Source of the DNA: Euglena gracilis
Taxonomy: Eukaryota > Euglenida > Euglenophyceae > Euglenales
Assembly (NCBI GenBank): GCA_039621445.1
Contig: CP154956.1
Location: 95,856,406 to 95,920,405, forward strand
Direction: 5' to 3'
Length of the DNA stretch: 64,000 nt
Shown: piece by piece, positions 43,582 to 53,794 of the stretch
Position numbering within the stretch: the first letter of the stretch is position 1
Layout: every line of letters starts with the position of its first letter
Program-made: the position numbers and the translations under genes
Notes under the pieces: generated by a model
Seen by the model: only the letters and a program-made list of their open reading frames with translations
Database searches by the model: none
Told to the model about the DNA's origin: nothing

Positions 43582-46500
43582 ATGGATCCGGCTCCCCAGG
43601 CTCACCCCGCCCCGGTGGTGGGTGTCCCCCACCATGGGACTCCCCCAAATGAAAAAGACCGCCCCATACCCAATCCCAATCCCCCGCACACGCATGCCGC
43701 TGCTCAGTCCCCCTCAGCGTGCACAGCAGAAAAAGAATCCCCCATTTCCCCACCTAGCCCCGCTCAAGAAAAGGCGATAAGCCCAAACCCCCAGCTCCCA
43801 TTCCCACTCCAGCTCACATTTCCCATCCTGTCCACCCCATCCCCACCCTCGTACCTGTCCCACTCCCTGCGCACCACCCCAGCAGCCACGCCGTCCCCGG
43901 GGGGTGGCTCCGCGGCGGCGTCCGCGGCGTCGACCGCGGCGGCGTTCGCGCTGGTGCCGCTCCAGCTGCCGGAGCTGGAGTCCCCGCGGGACGCCACGCC
44001 GCTGCGGGCCCGCTTCCCGCTGCTGGCCGCGGCGGGAGCGGCGCTGCTGTTCTCCCCCACCACCACCCCCAGAGGGAGCCGCAAGGGGGATCAAAGGGTG
44101 TGGGGGGAACGAACCCCCTTTTCCGAAGCCTCATCGTCCCACCGGCCGCTCAAGATGCCAAGGATTGTGGATGAGATGGACGAGGACGCGGCGGGTGTGG
44201 AGTATGACCAGGCAGAGGAGACGTACGAGCAGACCCTCGAGATGTACGACGAGGCGGAGCCCGCAGGTGAGGGATACGAGGAAGATATGGCCCCCGAGAT
44301 GTACCAGGAGGAGATGGGTGCCGGGGATGAAGTCCCGGTACAAGACCAGCCCATGCAGGACGAGTATCCCGGGGTGTCGGAGGAGGTGGCGGTGTGGCTG
44401 ACGAGCCGCATCGACGCCGTGGGCGCCCAAGTCCGCGGCGTGGAGGCGAGTCTCGGGCAGGTGGTGGCCCAGCTCGACCTCCTGGGCAACCGCACCCGGG
44501 AGATGTGGGATGACTGGCCCACCGCGGCGCTGGAGGAGATGGGCAAGGAGATCAAGGCCACGAAGGATGCGTCCGCGGCGGTCTATCGGCAAGTGGCGGA
44601 GGGGCAAGGCAAGGTCATCGCGCAGTTCATGGAGACCATCCAAGCCCAGCACGGACGGCTCGAGGGCCAAGTGGCGCAAGCCAAGGCGGCCGCCCGAAAG
44701 GCGGCGGATGAGGCGGCCCAAGCAATCGCCGCCGTGCAGGCTGAGCACCGATGCCGCGAGGCAGAGGTGCAAGGCTTGACGGCGATGGTGCGTGCCGGCC
44801 CCGGCGAGGGTGCGGCCCGGGTGGTGGACCCGGAAACGGCAGTGGAGGTGGCCCGTCTCCGGGGAGCCATGGTGACGCGGGAGGAGATCGCCACGGTGGT
44901 GCGGCAGATGGAGGAGCGACTGCAGCGGATGGAGCTCAACTCCAAGACCGAGATCCCGGCGTTGCAGGTACAGTATTTCAACAAGCTGGCCGACCGGATT
45001 TCCGTGGAGTTGGAGGGCAAGTGCAGGGTGTACTTGGAGAAGGCCCTCCGGGAAGTGGACCAAGTGGTGACGGCGCTGTTCAGGGAGATTCAGATGGCGA
45101 AGGAGGAGATCAAGCAGTGGTCTGTCAAGATGTCCGGTCTCCGCCCAGCCGGGGGACCCCCGGTGTCCTCGGCGGCTCAGACCACGCCGCCAACCCGAAG
45201 GGCAGCCGATCCCTGCCAGTCTGCCCCCCAGCCTGCTTCGGCGGGGGCGGCCCGAGCCCCGGCTGAGCGGTCCTCATCGTCAACCACCGCGCGCCCGGCA
45301 AGGGAAGGGATATCCATGCCGCAATCCGCATATGCATTTCCCCGGCGACCGAGCACCGCAGTCATCCGAGCAGAGCCGCTGTCCGTGTCCCAGCGTCAAC
45401 CGTCGTCCTCCGCGGCCCAACGTGCACCATCCCATCCGCAACCGTCCCGCGCGCAAGTGCAGCAGTCCGCGCTGTCGTCGCATCCATATGCACCGGCATC
45501 GCGACCCGCCAGCACCGCCGCCCCACCAGCGCACCGAGCAGCGCAGCATCCGGCATCACACCCGCAAGCGGCGACCGCAGCCCTGTCCAAGCCGTCAGCA
45601 CCGGTTTCGGTGCCGGTGGCTGCTGCCCAGTCTGTCCGAGTCCAAGTCCGACCCGTCTCCCAAGTCTCTGTGCCCGTGTCAAGCCAGCCGCTGGGTGCTG
45701 AAGGCACCGAACCGCAGTGTGCCGAAGGCACGGTGTACCAGCAAGCCGTCCATCCCAACCCATCGCATGCCATGCATCAGACCCCCGCGGTGGCGTTCGC
45801 CACCGGGGTGTCTCCCCAGCCAGCCATGCAGCCATCAGCCCACCCTGCCGGCGGGCCCCCGATGCAGTCTGCGGTGCCGGCTGCGACTGCGGCCACACCA
45901 GCGGACCCGGCCAATCCGCCCGCGTCGCGGCTCCGACCGGAGCTGCGGCTCGTGCGGTCCCGCCCGGTGCCGACGAATGCAGCACCGATGCTCCTCATGC
46001 GTGCGGGGGCGAGCGTGCCCGCACCCGTGAGGGGAACCGCCATCCGAGAAGTCCAAGCAACCACCCTGCCGCTGGGGGCTCCCCAGCTGCAGATCCTGCC
46101 ACCGCACCTCCTGGATGCGCTCGGGGGGAGGCATCCGGGCCGGTTCTCGGGTAACGCCGAGGACTGGCCCCAATGGAGGCGGCGGTGGCTCCCCTACCTC
46201 CGCGAGGTGGAGGGGATGGTCCCCCTCCTCAGCGAGGCGCAGCGGGTGGCGCTGCTGCGGAGTACGGTGGACGAGGCGACGGCGTTGCACATCGACCTGA
46301 TGGTGGAGACCTACCCCGAGATGCCGTTCGAGGAGCTGTGGGCGAGGCTGGACCTGGAGCTGGGTGGAGACGACCGAGAAGCACTACGAAGGAAGCTCCG
46401 TCACCTCAAGGTGGTGACGCGGGGCAAGCTGACGGAGCGCGAGTGGCGGGAGTACTTCGCCAACGCCAAGGCGCTGGCGATGCAGATCGGGGACATGACG

Positions 46501-47278
46501 GACGTGGAGCTAGCCCGCCTGGTGGTGGACCAGCTGGGTCAGCCATGGAGGAAGCGGCTGGCCCATGAAGAGGATCGGCGCCGTGACCACGCGGCGCTGG
46601 TCCTGGAAGGCCTACCGGAGGATGTGACGGTGGCGGAGGCGACGGAGATGGTGGTGGAGGAGACGGGCGTCGTGCCGAAGAAAGTGGATCGTCAAGGCAG
46701 AAGAATCAAGGTGGTCCCGGCGGACGATGACCACCGGGCGGCCATCAAGGCGGTGTACGACCGGCAGAAGCTGTCTGGTGGAGCCATCGTTGGCCCGGGA
46801 CACCGTGGAGTTCACCGCCACCCAAGTCAACGACCTCATGGTGCGGTGGCTGAGGGTGGACCAGCGGGCCGCCACCATGGGCGACCCCGAGCCGGCCCAC
46901 CGCAAACCGGCGGCACCCACAAGATGGCAGCGGGAAGTGGATGTCGAAGATGAAGATGACGAGACCGACACCAAGGCCAATCAAGGAGTCCAGGAGGAGT
47001 CCAACATCAAGGAAGTGAAGAAGGAAGCGGTGAAGAAAGAAAAGGAAGGAGAAGCGAAGAAGGTGGACGAGACCAAGGACTCCAACGATGCCCAAGGCTG
47101 GGCTGGCCGAGGCAAAGGCAACCAGCAGCCGTGGAATGAAGGATGGACCGGCAAAGGCGGCGAAGCCAAGGGGAAAGATGGTGGAAAAGGCAAAGGCAAG
47201 GGTAAGGGGAAAGGCAAAGGCGGCGAGAAAGGTTCCGGCAAAGGAGAAGCGGCCGGGACGACATCGACGCAGCAATGA
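43582..47278 (+). CDS. Gag polyprotein of the chromovirus (frameshifted in this copy)
   Basis: The ATG at 43582 (MDPAPQAHPAPVVG) lies 45 nt past the primer site. A Pro/Ala-rich N-terminus and an acidic segment (about residues 190-270, MDEDAAGVEYDQAEETYEQ) come first. A long Ala/Glu/Arg coiled-coil region (about 300-510) and a Ser/Pro/Gln linker follow. The capsid-like domain has FSGNAEDWPQWRRRW, YPEMPFEELWARL and ELARLVVDQLGQPWRKRL, as in Ty3-type Gag. Near 46790 this copy lacks 5 nt relative to the other copy, moving the end into another frame. That frame finishes with a Lys/Gly-rich nucleocapsid-like tail (GKGKGKGKGKGKGGEK) in place of a CCHC zinc knuckle and a TGA at 47276. Gag would form the particle in which reverse transcription occurs. 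Confidence 0.8.
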
Positions 47279-47317
47279 CGGGGCCGTCCAGGTCCCGAGG
47301 GGAAGGGCCTGGACCGG
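47273..47317 (+). promoter_or_regulatory. Candidate UGA readthrough signal between Gag and Pol
   Basis: The Gag stop reads CAA-TGA-CGG. UGA-CGG is a known type II readthrough context in several plant RNA viruses. Five bases after the stop, CCGTCCAGGTCC (47284-47295) can pair with GGGCCTGGACCGG (about 47305-47317), a 12-bp stem with one bulge and a short purine-rich loop. The frame stays open after the stop through the whole methyltransferase/protease reading frame. The site is identical at 59686-59730 in the older copy. Function is inferred. Confidence 0.6.
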
Positions 47318-47368
47318 CAGTCAACCCCCCAGCTGACATCCGCACCAGGGACGAGGCTGGTAAGAGCG

Positions 47369-47870
47369 GTGGAGTATGAAGAAGAAGGATGGCGGCTGGT
47401 CCAAAGAAAGAGAAGAGGCAGGAAGTCTCCAAAGGAAGGGGAGAGACCCTGCCTGCGGCAGGTGTCGAAGGCGAAGCCGACACCATCGTCCCCATCAACA
47501 TCACCGAGCGTGCCGAAGGCGAAGGTGACATCATCGCCCTCATCAACGCCGACGGCATCGGCAACGAAGACATCATCGACCACATCAACGCCGACGGCAT
47601 CGGCAACGAAGACAGCATCGACGTCATCGCCATCAACAACGCCGACGGCATCGGCAACGAAGACATCATCGACCACATCAACGCCGACGGCATCGGCAAC
47701 GAAGACAGCATCGACGTCATCGCCATCAACAACACCGACAACGTCATCACCGAAGGCATCACCAAGTCTCCACAAGACACCACCACAAGAAAGACAAGCA
47801 CCGGCGAAGGAGGTGAAGAAAGCACCGGCGAAGAAGGAGAAGAAAGAGCCGGTGAAGAAGGCGGCAAAGG
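47369..47870 (+). CDS. Pol N-terminal linker with Ser/Thr/Pro repeats
   Basis: This segment continues the readthrough frame: VEYEEEGWRLVQRKRRGRK, a basic patch, then tandem repeats of about 9-11 residues (TPTASATKT..SSTTS) encoded by a GACGGCATCGGCAACGAAGA minisatellite. It ends in a Lys/Ala-rich stretch (KKAPAKKEKKEPVKKAAK). Repeat number differs from the older copy. No enzymatic domain is present. It probably tethers the methyltransferase to Gag. No ATG lies at its start, which fits expression as a readthrough extension. Confidence 0.7.
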
Positions 47871-47875
47871 AAGAG

Positions 47876-48560
47876 AAGGAAAGATGGGCGCTGGACCTGT
47901 TCTCCGGAACGGGCAGTGTCAGAAGAGCGCTGGAGAAGATGGGCTTCAAGGTGATCAGCGTGGACTGGGACGAGAAGTGGAAGCCGGACATCGTGGCCGA
48001 CGTGAGGAAGTGGAGGTACTGGGAACAGTACGCTCCCGGCTACTTCGAGGTCATCGCGGCGTCCCCGCCCTGTACCGAGTACTCCGCAGCCCTCACCACC
48101 CGCAAGAGGAGGCTCCGCATGGCGGACGCGGTGGTGAAGGCCACGAGGGAGCTGGTGGAGTACTTGGCGCCTACGCGGTGGTGGATTGAAAACCCGAGGT
48201 TCGGCTTGCTGCGGTGGCGACGAGTCCTGCGCGGAGTGCGGTACGTGGATATCGACTACTGCCGCTTCGCGGAATACGGGTATCGCAAGCCGACCCGTTT
48301 CTGGGTCAGCGATGCGATGGCGAAGGAGCTGGACGACGTCATCTGTGGTGGGAAGTGCGGCAGCATGGTGGAAGGACCAGACGGCGTACGACGACATCGG
48401 CTGCAGCTGGGAGGCAGTGGCGGCGAGCGCAGGTGCACAAGGGAGGAGGCCTACCGCATCCCAGAGGGGAGCGTGCGGTACCTGTGCCTGGGGGAGAAGG
48501 CACGGGAAGAAGTGGCGGCGGCGGAGGAGGCGAAGAAGGTGCGGAAGGTGGTGGTGCGGC
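47876..48560 (+). CDS. DNA cytosine-5 methyltransferase domain
   Basis: The domain carries the C5-methyltransferase motifs in order. Motif I is LDLFSGTGS (Asp codon 47894), which binds S-adenosylmethionine. DEKWKPDIVADV is the motif II/III region. Motif IV is ASPPCTEYS with the catalytic Cys at 48071-48073, motif VI is WWIENP (Glu codon 48188), and a motif VIII-like YRKPTRFWV follows. It ends with a Cys-containing, EEAYRIPE-bearing segment. The length (about 225 residues) and the SPPCTEYS form recall the short phage and giant-virus cytosine methylases rather than host DNMT1 or DNMT3. It is fused in frame between Gag and protease. The likely activity is methylation of cytosines in the element's own cDNA or in host DNA at the target. 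Activity and sequence preference cannot be read from the sequence. All catalytic residues are intact in this copy. Confidence 0.85.
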
Positions 48561-49080
48561 CGTGGCAGCACCTCCCGAACCGGCCGTTCACGGTCGGCCG
48601 GATGGAGCACCGTGGGGGGTGCTACCAGCTGCTGATGGACGTGGAGGTGGAGGCAGGCGGGATGAAGATCCAGGCGAAAGCCTTGATCGATACGGGGGCG
48701 CAGACCTCCCTCGTGAAGAAGGAGCTGTTCCCGGAGTCGGTGTTCCACGCGGCAACAAGACCCTTGGTGCTGCGCACGGTGAGCGGAGAAGCACTACCCG
48801 GAGGACAACGAGAAGCAGAGCTGAAGCTGTCCTTCGCGGCCCAGACCGACGACGAGGAGCGGAGACCGAGGACGTGGACGACGAAGGTGGTGGCGTACGA
48901 CGGCTGCATCAGCACGGATTTGATTCTGGGGTATCCGTGGCTCCGGGAGAACCGGCTGGATGTCCAGCCATGGCGCGACACCTTGCAGCTCCACGCGGAC
49001 CCCAAGTGGATCCTGAGGCGGCGTGGAGACGAAGAGAAGAAGGAGGAAGATGGCGATGAAGACGAAGACGAGCTGGACGG
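48561..49080 (+). CDS. Retropepsin-like aspartic protease domain
   Basis: The frame continues from the methyltransferase without a stop. KALIDTGAQTSLVKKELF has the D-T-G active site (Asp codon 48689), followed by LRTVSGEALPGGQREAELKL and, later, DLILGYPWLRENRLDVQPW. The latter is the ILG-x-x-W/D-fold strand typical of Ty3/gypsy proteases. The enzyme works as a dimer and would release the methyltransferase and the other Pol products. A Lys/Glu/Asp-rich linker (EEKKEEDGDEDEDELDGY) leads toward RT. Confidence 0.8.
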
Positions 49081-49139
49081 CTACCTCTCCACGGTGAAGA
49101 AGATGCGGCAGCTGACCACGGACGAGGCTGCAGTCCGAG

Positions 49140-51358
49140 AGGTGGCGATGATGCTGAAGGAGGCCGAAGAAGCGGCGAAGGCGGTGCGAGGGGTAGTGGA
49201 GACAGAAGACGACGTCGACCATCCCTTGGCGCGGCAGCTGCGGGACGAGATCATCAACGAGTTCGAAGGCCGGGTGTTCCGAGAGCGGGTGTGGCCGTGT
49301 CCCCCGGCGCGGGGCACCCATGGGAAGGCGGTGCTGAGGCTGAAGCCGGGAGCAACCCCGGTGGTGGGCCGGATCATCAACCTCAAGGGCGAGCGGCTGG
49401 AGGCCCTGAGGGAGATGGAGCGGGAGTGCCTGGCGGACGGCAAGCTGGAGGCGGGGATGGGGGCCGTGGAGGGCGGCCGCCTTCCCCATCCGCAAGAAGG
49501 CGGGCAAGTGGAGGCTGGTGTGCGACTACAGCTTGACCAACAAGATGCTGCAGATGGACTCCTACCCCCTACCGCTGACGGAGGACATCGTGAGCGAGCA
49601 GGCGAAGTGCGAGATCTTCTCGACGGTGGACCTGCGGGACGCCTTCCACCAGGTGGCCATGGCGGAGGAAAGCCGACCCATCACCAACATCCACCTGCCC
49701 GGCGGCCTCTGGCAGTGGACCGTGGTGCCCCAGGGCATCAACGTCGGTCCGGCGCTGCTCCAAAGGGACATCGACGCGACCTGCCGCACCGTCTCTGCCC
49801 ACACACACCCCTACTTCGACGACAGCCTGGTGAGCACGAGCAGGCAGCCGGGGTGGAGCGACGAGGAGCTGATCAGGCGGCACGCGGGGGATCTGCGTGA
49901 GACCCTGCGGGCGCTGGAGGCGGATCGGTGGGTGGCGGATAAGAAGAAGGCGCAGCTGTTCCGCAAGAGGGCGGAGTTCGTGGGGCACGTGCTGGGGGAG
50001 GGCAAGCGCGTGCCCGCGAGCGGCAAGCTGGCGGCGGTGCAGCGGTGGCAACCCCCGGCCAATGTGACGAGTTTGCGCGCCTTTCTCGGCCTCTGCAATT
50101 ATTATTCGGGGTATGTACGTATGTACTCGGAGCTGGCCTCCCCCCTGCAGGAGAAGCTGAAGCTACCGCGGGATTTGTCCCGGGCGGGCAGCAAGCACCC
50201 CATCGTGTGGTCCGCGGCCGAGCTGGAGGCGTTCGAGAAGCTGAAGGCAGCGCTGGTGGCGGACCTGGAGCTGTGGCACGTGGACATGAACAAGCCGTTC
50301 GTGCTCCGCACAGACGCCTCCGATTACGCGGTGGGCGCCGTGCTGGAGCAGCTGCCGAAGGTGGAGGGCATCCCCTCGGTGGAGGAGCTCCTGAAGCCCG
50401 GGGCGTCGGTGGCGGTGGGCTTCATGAGCAGGAAGCTGACGGAGGGGCAGCGGCTGCGGTGGGACACCCGCGACAAGGAGACGTACGCGGTGGTGAGCGC
50501 GCTGGACAAGTGGGGCGGCTACATCACCGGGCAGAAGGTGCTGGTGCTGACGGACCACCGGTCCCTGGAAAGCTGGTACAAGGAGCACGTCGCCCGAGGA
50601 GCGGGACCGCAAGGCCGGCGGGCGAGGTGGCACTCCAAGCTGAACGAGCACATGGTGGAGGTGGTGTACGTGCCGGGGGAGAAGAACGAGGTGGGGGACG
50701 CGCTGTCGCGGTGGGCGTACCCGGCCAGCCAGGAGTACCGAGACTCCTGCTGGCACGGGACGGCAGCGGACGCCGAGGAGATGGAGCAGCAGATCCGAGA
50801 GGAGAAGGCCGCGGAGCGCAGCTGCCCGAAGGCAGTACACCCGGTGGACAAGGTGTGCCCCCTCCCGACCGCAAATGCGGCATCCCCATCGTCGCCAGCC
50901 GGGACACCGGCAGCCACGGCGGCATCGGCCGGGACACCGGCATCCGAGGTGGCGCCCGCCGGGATTCCGGCAGCCGGAAGTCCGGCAATCCGACCGCCGC
51001 CCCCACCGCACCCCACCGCGCCGGCTGCGACTGCAGCACCGACCGTGCGAGTGCCCAGTGCGACAGCGCTGGCATCGCCCGGGCAGCCCGAGCAGCCGCA
51101 GCACCCGGCGTTGTCCGCGCAGCCCAAGCAGCAGCAGCAGCCCGCCACACCACGCACCGTGCGGTTTTCCGTACGGCCAGCAGCGGCACCGGCAGCAGCA
51201 CCCGCCGTGCGATCCCCGTCCGCCGAGCAAGCATCGTCCCCGCCCGCGGCCAGCGCACGCAGCATCCTACCGTCCGCAGCGATCGCCGTGACAACCCGAA
51301 GCCAGGCGGCCGCCAAGCCGCCCGGTACCGTCGTCCCAAAGAAGCCAGTCGAGGGAGC
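49140..51358 (+). CDS. Reverse transcriptase and RNase H
   Basis: RT begins in the protease frame (KGERLEALREMERECLADGK). At a run of five G (49459-49463) it needs a one-base shift to continue as PWRAAAFPIRKKAGKWRLVC-DYSLTNKM. Key RT blocks follow: STVDLRDAFHQV, QWTVVPQGINVGPALLQRD, the catalytic YFDD (49812-49823, a variant of YxDD) and FLGLCNYYSGYVRMY. RNase H follows with TDASDYAVGAVL (Asp codon 50313), DKETYAVVSAL and LTDHRSL. A long Pro/Ala/Gln-rich linker (about 50830-51480) then leads toward integrase. The order and motifs are those of Ty3/gypsy Pol. Confidence 0.85.
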
Positions 51359-52552
51359 GGCACCGCTCCTTCGGCCGGCCCACCCAAGGTGGGGGGGCAC
51401 CCCAGCCCTCCCGCCGTGCCGCCGGTGGCAGCCGCCGTGCCGCCTGTGGCAGCCGCCGTGCCGCCAGCTGCAGCCACCCCGGCCGCAGCCCCGCAAGAAG
51501 AGGACCAGGACCTGATGGCGATGGACTGGAGTGAGGCGTATGAGAAGTGCCCAACGTTCAAAGAGCCGTGGCAGGCCATCAAGCGCGGCCGGCCATGGCC
51601 CACCGGCTACCGGAAGGAGGCAGGCAAGCTGGTGAAGGATTCCGTCTGGTGCGTGCCGGATGCCCTGACCGAGCGGGCAATCCGAGAGCAGCACCGGGCG
51701 TCGGGGCACGTCGGTGGTGAGCGCCTCCTCGATGAGGCCAGCCGGAACTTCCAGTTTGCGGTGCCCTCCCGAGCACGCGAGCTGGCGGGCAAGATTCTGG
51801 CCGTGTGTGAGTTCTGTCAGGCGTCAGAGCACCCCCACCAACCCCTCCGGCTCCGCATCACGCCCACGCCAGTGCCGCCCCATGTGATGTGTTCGGTGAG
51901 CGTGGATCTGTTCCAGATGCCGGAGGTGGAGGTGGAGGGCGGCAAGCTGGTGAACGTGTTCGCAGCATGCATCGATCGGCACTCCGGCTGGGCGATCGCA
52001 ACCGTGCACCACACCCGCGGGCTAACGGCGGAGGCGGTGGCTAAGGCTATGTATGAGCAGTGGGCGCAGTTCGGCGTGCCAAGCGTCATCACGTCGGACC
52101 GGGGCCCCCACTTCGTGGGGGCCTGGTGGAGGGCAATGTGTGCAAGACTGGGGGTGCGCCATGCCTTCTCCCAAGCATACCACCACGAGGGCAACGCCCG
52201 TGCGGAGGTCCTCGGCGCGCAGATCCAGAAGCGGCTGAGGAAGATGAAGGCGGCGGAGGGCGTGGAGTGGCCGGAGGCGCTGCCGCGGGCCCTGCGGACC
52301 CTGCACGACAGTGCTGGGCCCAGCGGCCTGAGCCCCTTCCAGGTGCTCTTCGGCCGCGAGCGGTGGTATGGCGGGGTGCCGTACCAGCCGCCCACGCGGG
52401 CCGAGGACGCGGTGGCCTTCTTCGAGCGCATGCAGGACATCGATCATCGTGTTGCGAAGATCCTGAACGAGGAGCACGCCAAGACAGCCGAGGCGGTCAA
52501 CAAGAGGAGGAAAGAGCTGCCGGAGCTGGAGATCAACGACAAGGTCTGGTAG
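51359..52552 (+). CDS. Integrase catalytic region
   Basis: Relative to the other copy a 5-nt insertion near 51361-51371 shifts the frame within the Pro/Ala linker, so this frame is entered only after the shift. The HHCC zinc-binding motif appears as REQHRASGHVGGERLLDEA...CEFCQ. The catalytic triad is D in SVDLFQMP (51905), D in VITSDRGPHFVG (52097) and E in GNARAEVLG (52205), with 35 residues between the last two. The frame ends at TAG (52550-52552) in DKVW*LRPRTRTG. Related integrases continue without interruption here, so this is a nonsense mutation that removes the C-terminal domain and chromodomain. Confidence 0.85.
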   Translation, partial: GTAPSAGPPKVGGHPSPPAVPPVAAAVPPVAAAVPPAAATPAAAPQEEDQDLMAMDWSEAYEKCPTFKEPWQAIKRGRPWPTGYRKEAGKLVKDSVWCVPDALTERAIREQHRASGHVGGERLLDEASRNFQFAVPSRARELAGKILAVCEFCQASEHPHQPLRLRITPTPVPPHVMCSVSVDLFQMPEVEVEGGKLVNVFAACIDRHSGWAIATVHHTRGLTAEAVAKAMYEQWAQFGVPSVITSDRGPHFVGAWWRAMCARLGVRHAFSQAYHHEGNARAEVLGAQIQKRLRKMKAAEGVEWPEALPRALRTLHDSAGPSGLSPFQVLFGRERWYGGVPYQPPTRAEDAVAFFERMQDIDHRVAKILNEEHAKTAEAVNKRRKELPELEINDKVW

Positions 52553-53794
52553 CTCCGCCCGCGCACCCGCACCGGCGAGAAGCTGGAGACGTACTGGATC
52601 GGGCCGTGCGTGGTGGCAGAGCGCACCAGTGAGCACACGTACGTGCTCCAGATGGAGGATGGCCGGAAGCAGGTGGCCCACCGATCTCAAATCAAGAGCT
52701 ACCGCCACGATCCAGCCCTCATGGGGCCACCGCTCCGTCTCTTCCACTTCCGCCAATCCAGGCCGGAGGAGGGTTCCCGGCTGGACGAGTGGGAAGTGGA
52801 GGCGGTGGTCACCCACCGGCGCGATGCCAACGGCGACCTCGAGTTCCTCGTCAAGTGGCTGGGGTACGAGGAGAAGACGTGGGAGCCGCTGCGGCACTTC
52901 TTCCACCGGTACGCCTCCCCAATCGTGTCGTACTTCGTCGAGCACGACATCAAGGAGGACATCATGAAGTACCTTTCGAGGTTCCCGGAGGAAGCCCACA
53001 TCGCCATCTGCCACGCTGTGGAGATCGAGAAGGAGAAGGAGAAGGAGTTTGGGCTGTCCTGGGAGGAGCCACCAGAGGAGTGGATGTGGCAGGACCCCGA
53101 GGACGGAGATGTATGTCGAGAAGGTGATGATTCTGCTGGAGACGATGATGAAGGTGATGGAGGAGACGAAGGAGATCGAGACCAAGAAGACGGAGGAGAT
53201 GTTGGCCCGGCGGGTCCCCAACAAGCGGCCCACCCCAGGTACCCGGTCAGGGTCCACCGGAAGCCCGCGAGCGGCGAGCGCCCCGCCTCCGTGCGATCCG
53301 CGTCTGCGAGGGATGTGCTCTCCCGCGCTTCCCTTGCCCCAGCTCCACCGTCCACCACCCCATCACTCCCCATATCACACGCGTACCCACCCCGCAGTCC
53401 AGGCGTACCTCAGAGACCCGGTCCCCGAGTCTCCCCTGCCCCCAAGGGTAGAGGTCGCCGCCCCCGCGTGTCGACCCGCAGGGACGCCCCAGCTCGGGAT
53501 CCTCCCCTCCCACCAGGGGGCCCCGTTCCCGTGCACCCCCATGACCCGTCCCTGCGGCGAGGGGGCACCACCACCGGAGGCGTGCCCCTGCATGGCCACG
53601 GTGCGACCCGGCCCTTCCTTCCCAACAAGGAGGCCACCCCCGCCCCCTGCCCACACCCCATGGGGAAATGGAAAAGGCCTGGCGTCAACCTGGGATTTTC
53701 TCCATGGTGGTCGTGTTCCAGTTCATCTTTCTGTTCCTTCCCCTCTCCTTCGACGCTCAGGACAGGCGGCTGGCAGCGCGCACGCAGGAGCTGA
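52553..53794 (+). CDS. Integrase C-terminus with chromodomain, then Pro/Arg tail
   Basis: In the same frame as the integrase core, after the TAG: LRPRTRTGEKLETYWIGPCV is the GPY/F-type DNA-binding module. It is followed by a classical chromodomain, EWEVEAVVTHRRD...LEFLVKWLGYEEKTWEPL (about 52787-52960). Chromodomains in chromoviruses guide integration to particular chromatin marks. The acidic stretch GDDSAGDDDEGDGGDEGDRD and a Pro/Arg-rich tail of unknown role follow, to a stop at 53794. Without suppression of the TAG this part is not made in this copy. Confidence 0.75.
   Translation, partial: LRPRTRTGEKLETYWIGPCVVAERTSEHTYVLQMEDGRKQVAHRSQIKSYRHDPALMGPPLRLFHFRQSRPEEGSRLDEWEVEAVVTHRRDANGDLEFLVKWLGYEEKTWEPLRHFFHRYASPIVSYFVEHDIKEDIMKYLSRFPEEAHIAICHAVEIEKEKEKEFGLSWEEPPEEWMWQDPEDGDVCREGDDSAGDDDEGDGGDEGDRDQEDGGDVGPAGPQQAAHPRYPVRVHRKPASGERPASVRSASARDVLSRASLAPAPPSTTPSLPISHAYPPRSPGVPQRPGPRVSPAPKGRGRRPRVSTRRDAPARDPPLPPGGPVPVHPHDPSLRRGGTTTGGVPLHGHGATRPFLPNKEATPAPCPHPMGKWKRPGVNLGFSPWWSCSSSSFCSFPSPSTLRTGGWQRARRS

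Noticed and set aside
47389-48189. A 266-codon + frame starting MAAGPKKEKRQEVSKGR
   Set aside because: It runs in another frame over the linker minisatellite and methyltransferase. The repeat makes it open (GIGNEDIIDHINAD). The motif-bearing frame is the one continuous with the Gag stop.
43714-52552. Long - strand frames antisense to gag and pol (for example 47007-47867 and 50163-51709)
   Set aside because: The high GC of the element leaves antisense frames open. They mirror known Gag and Pol codons and carry no independent motif.
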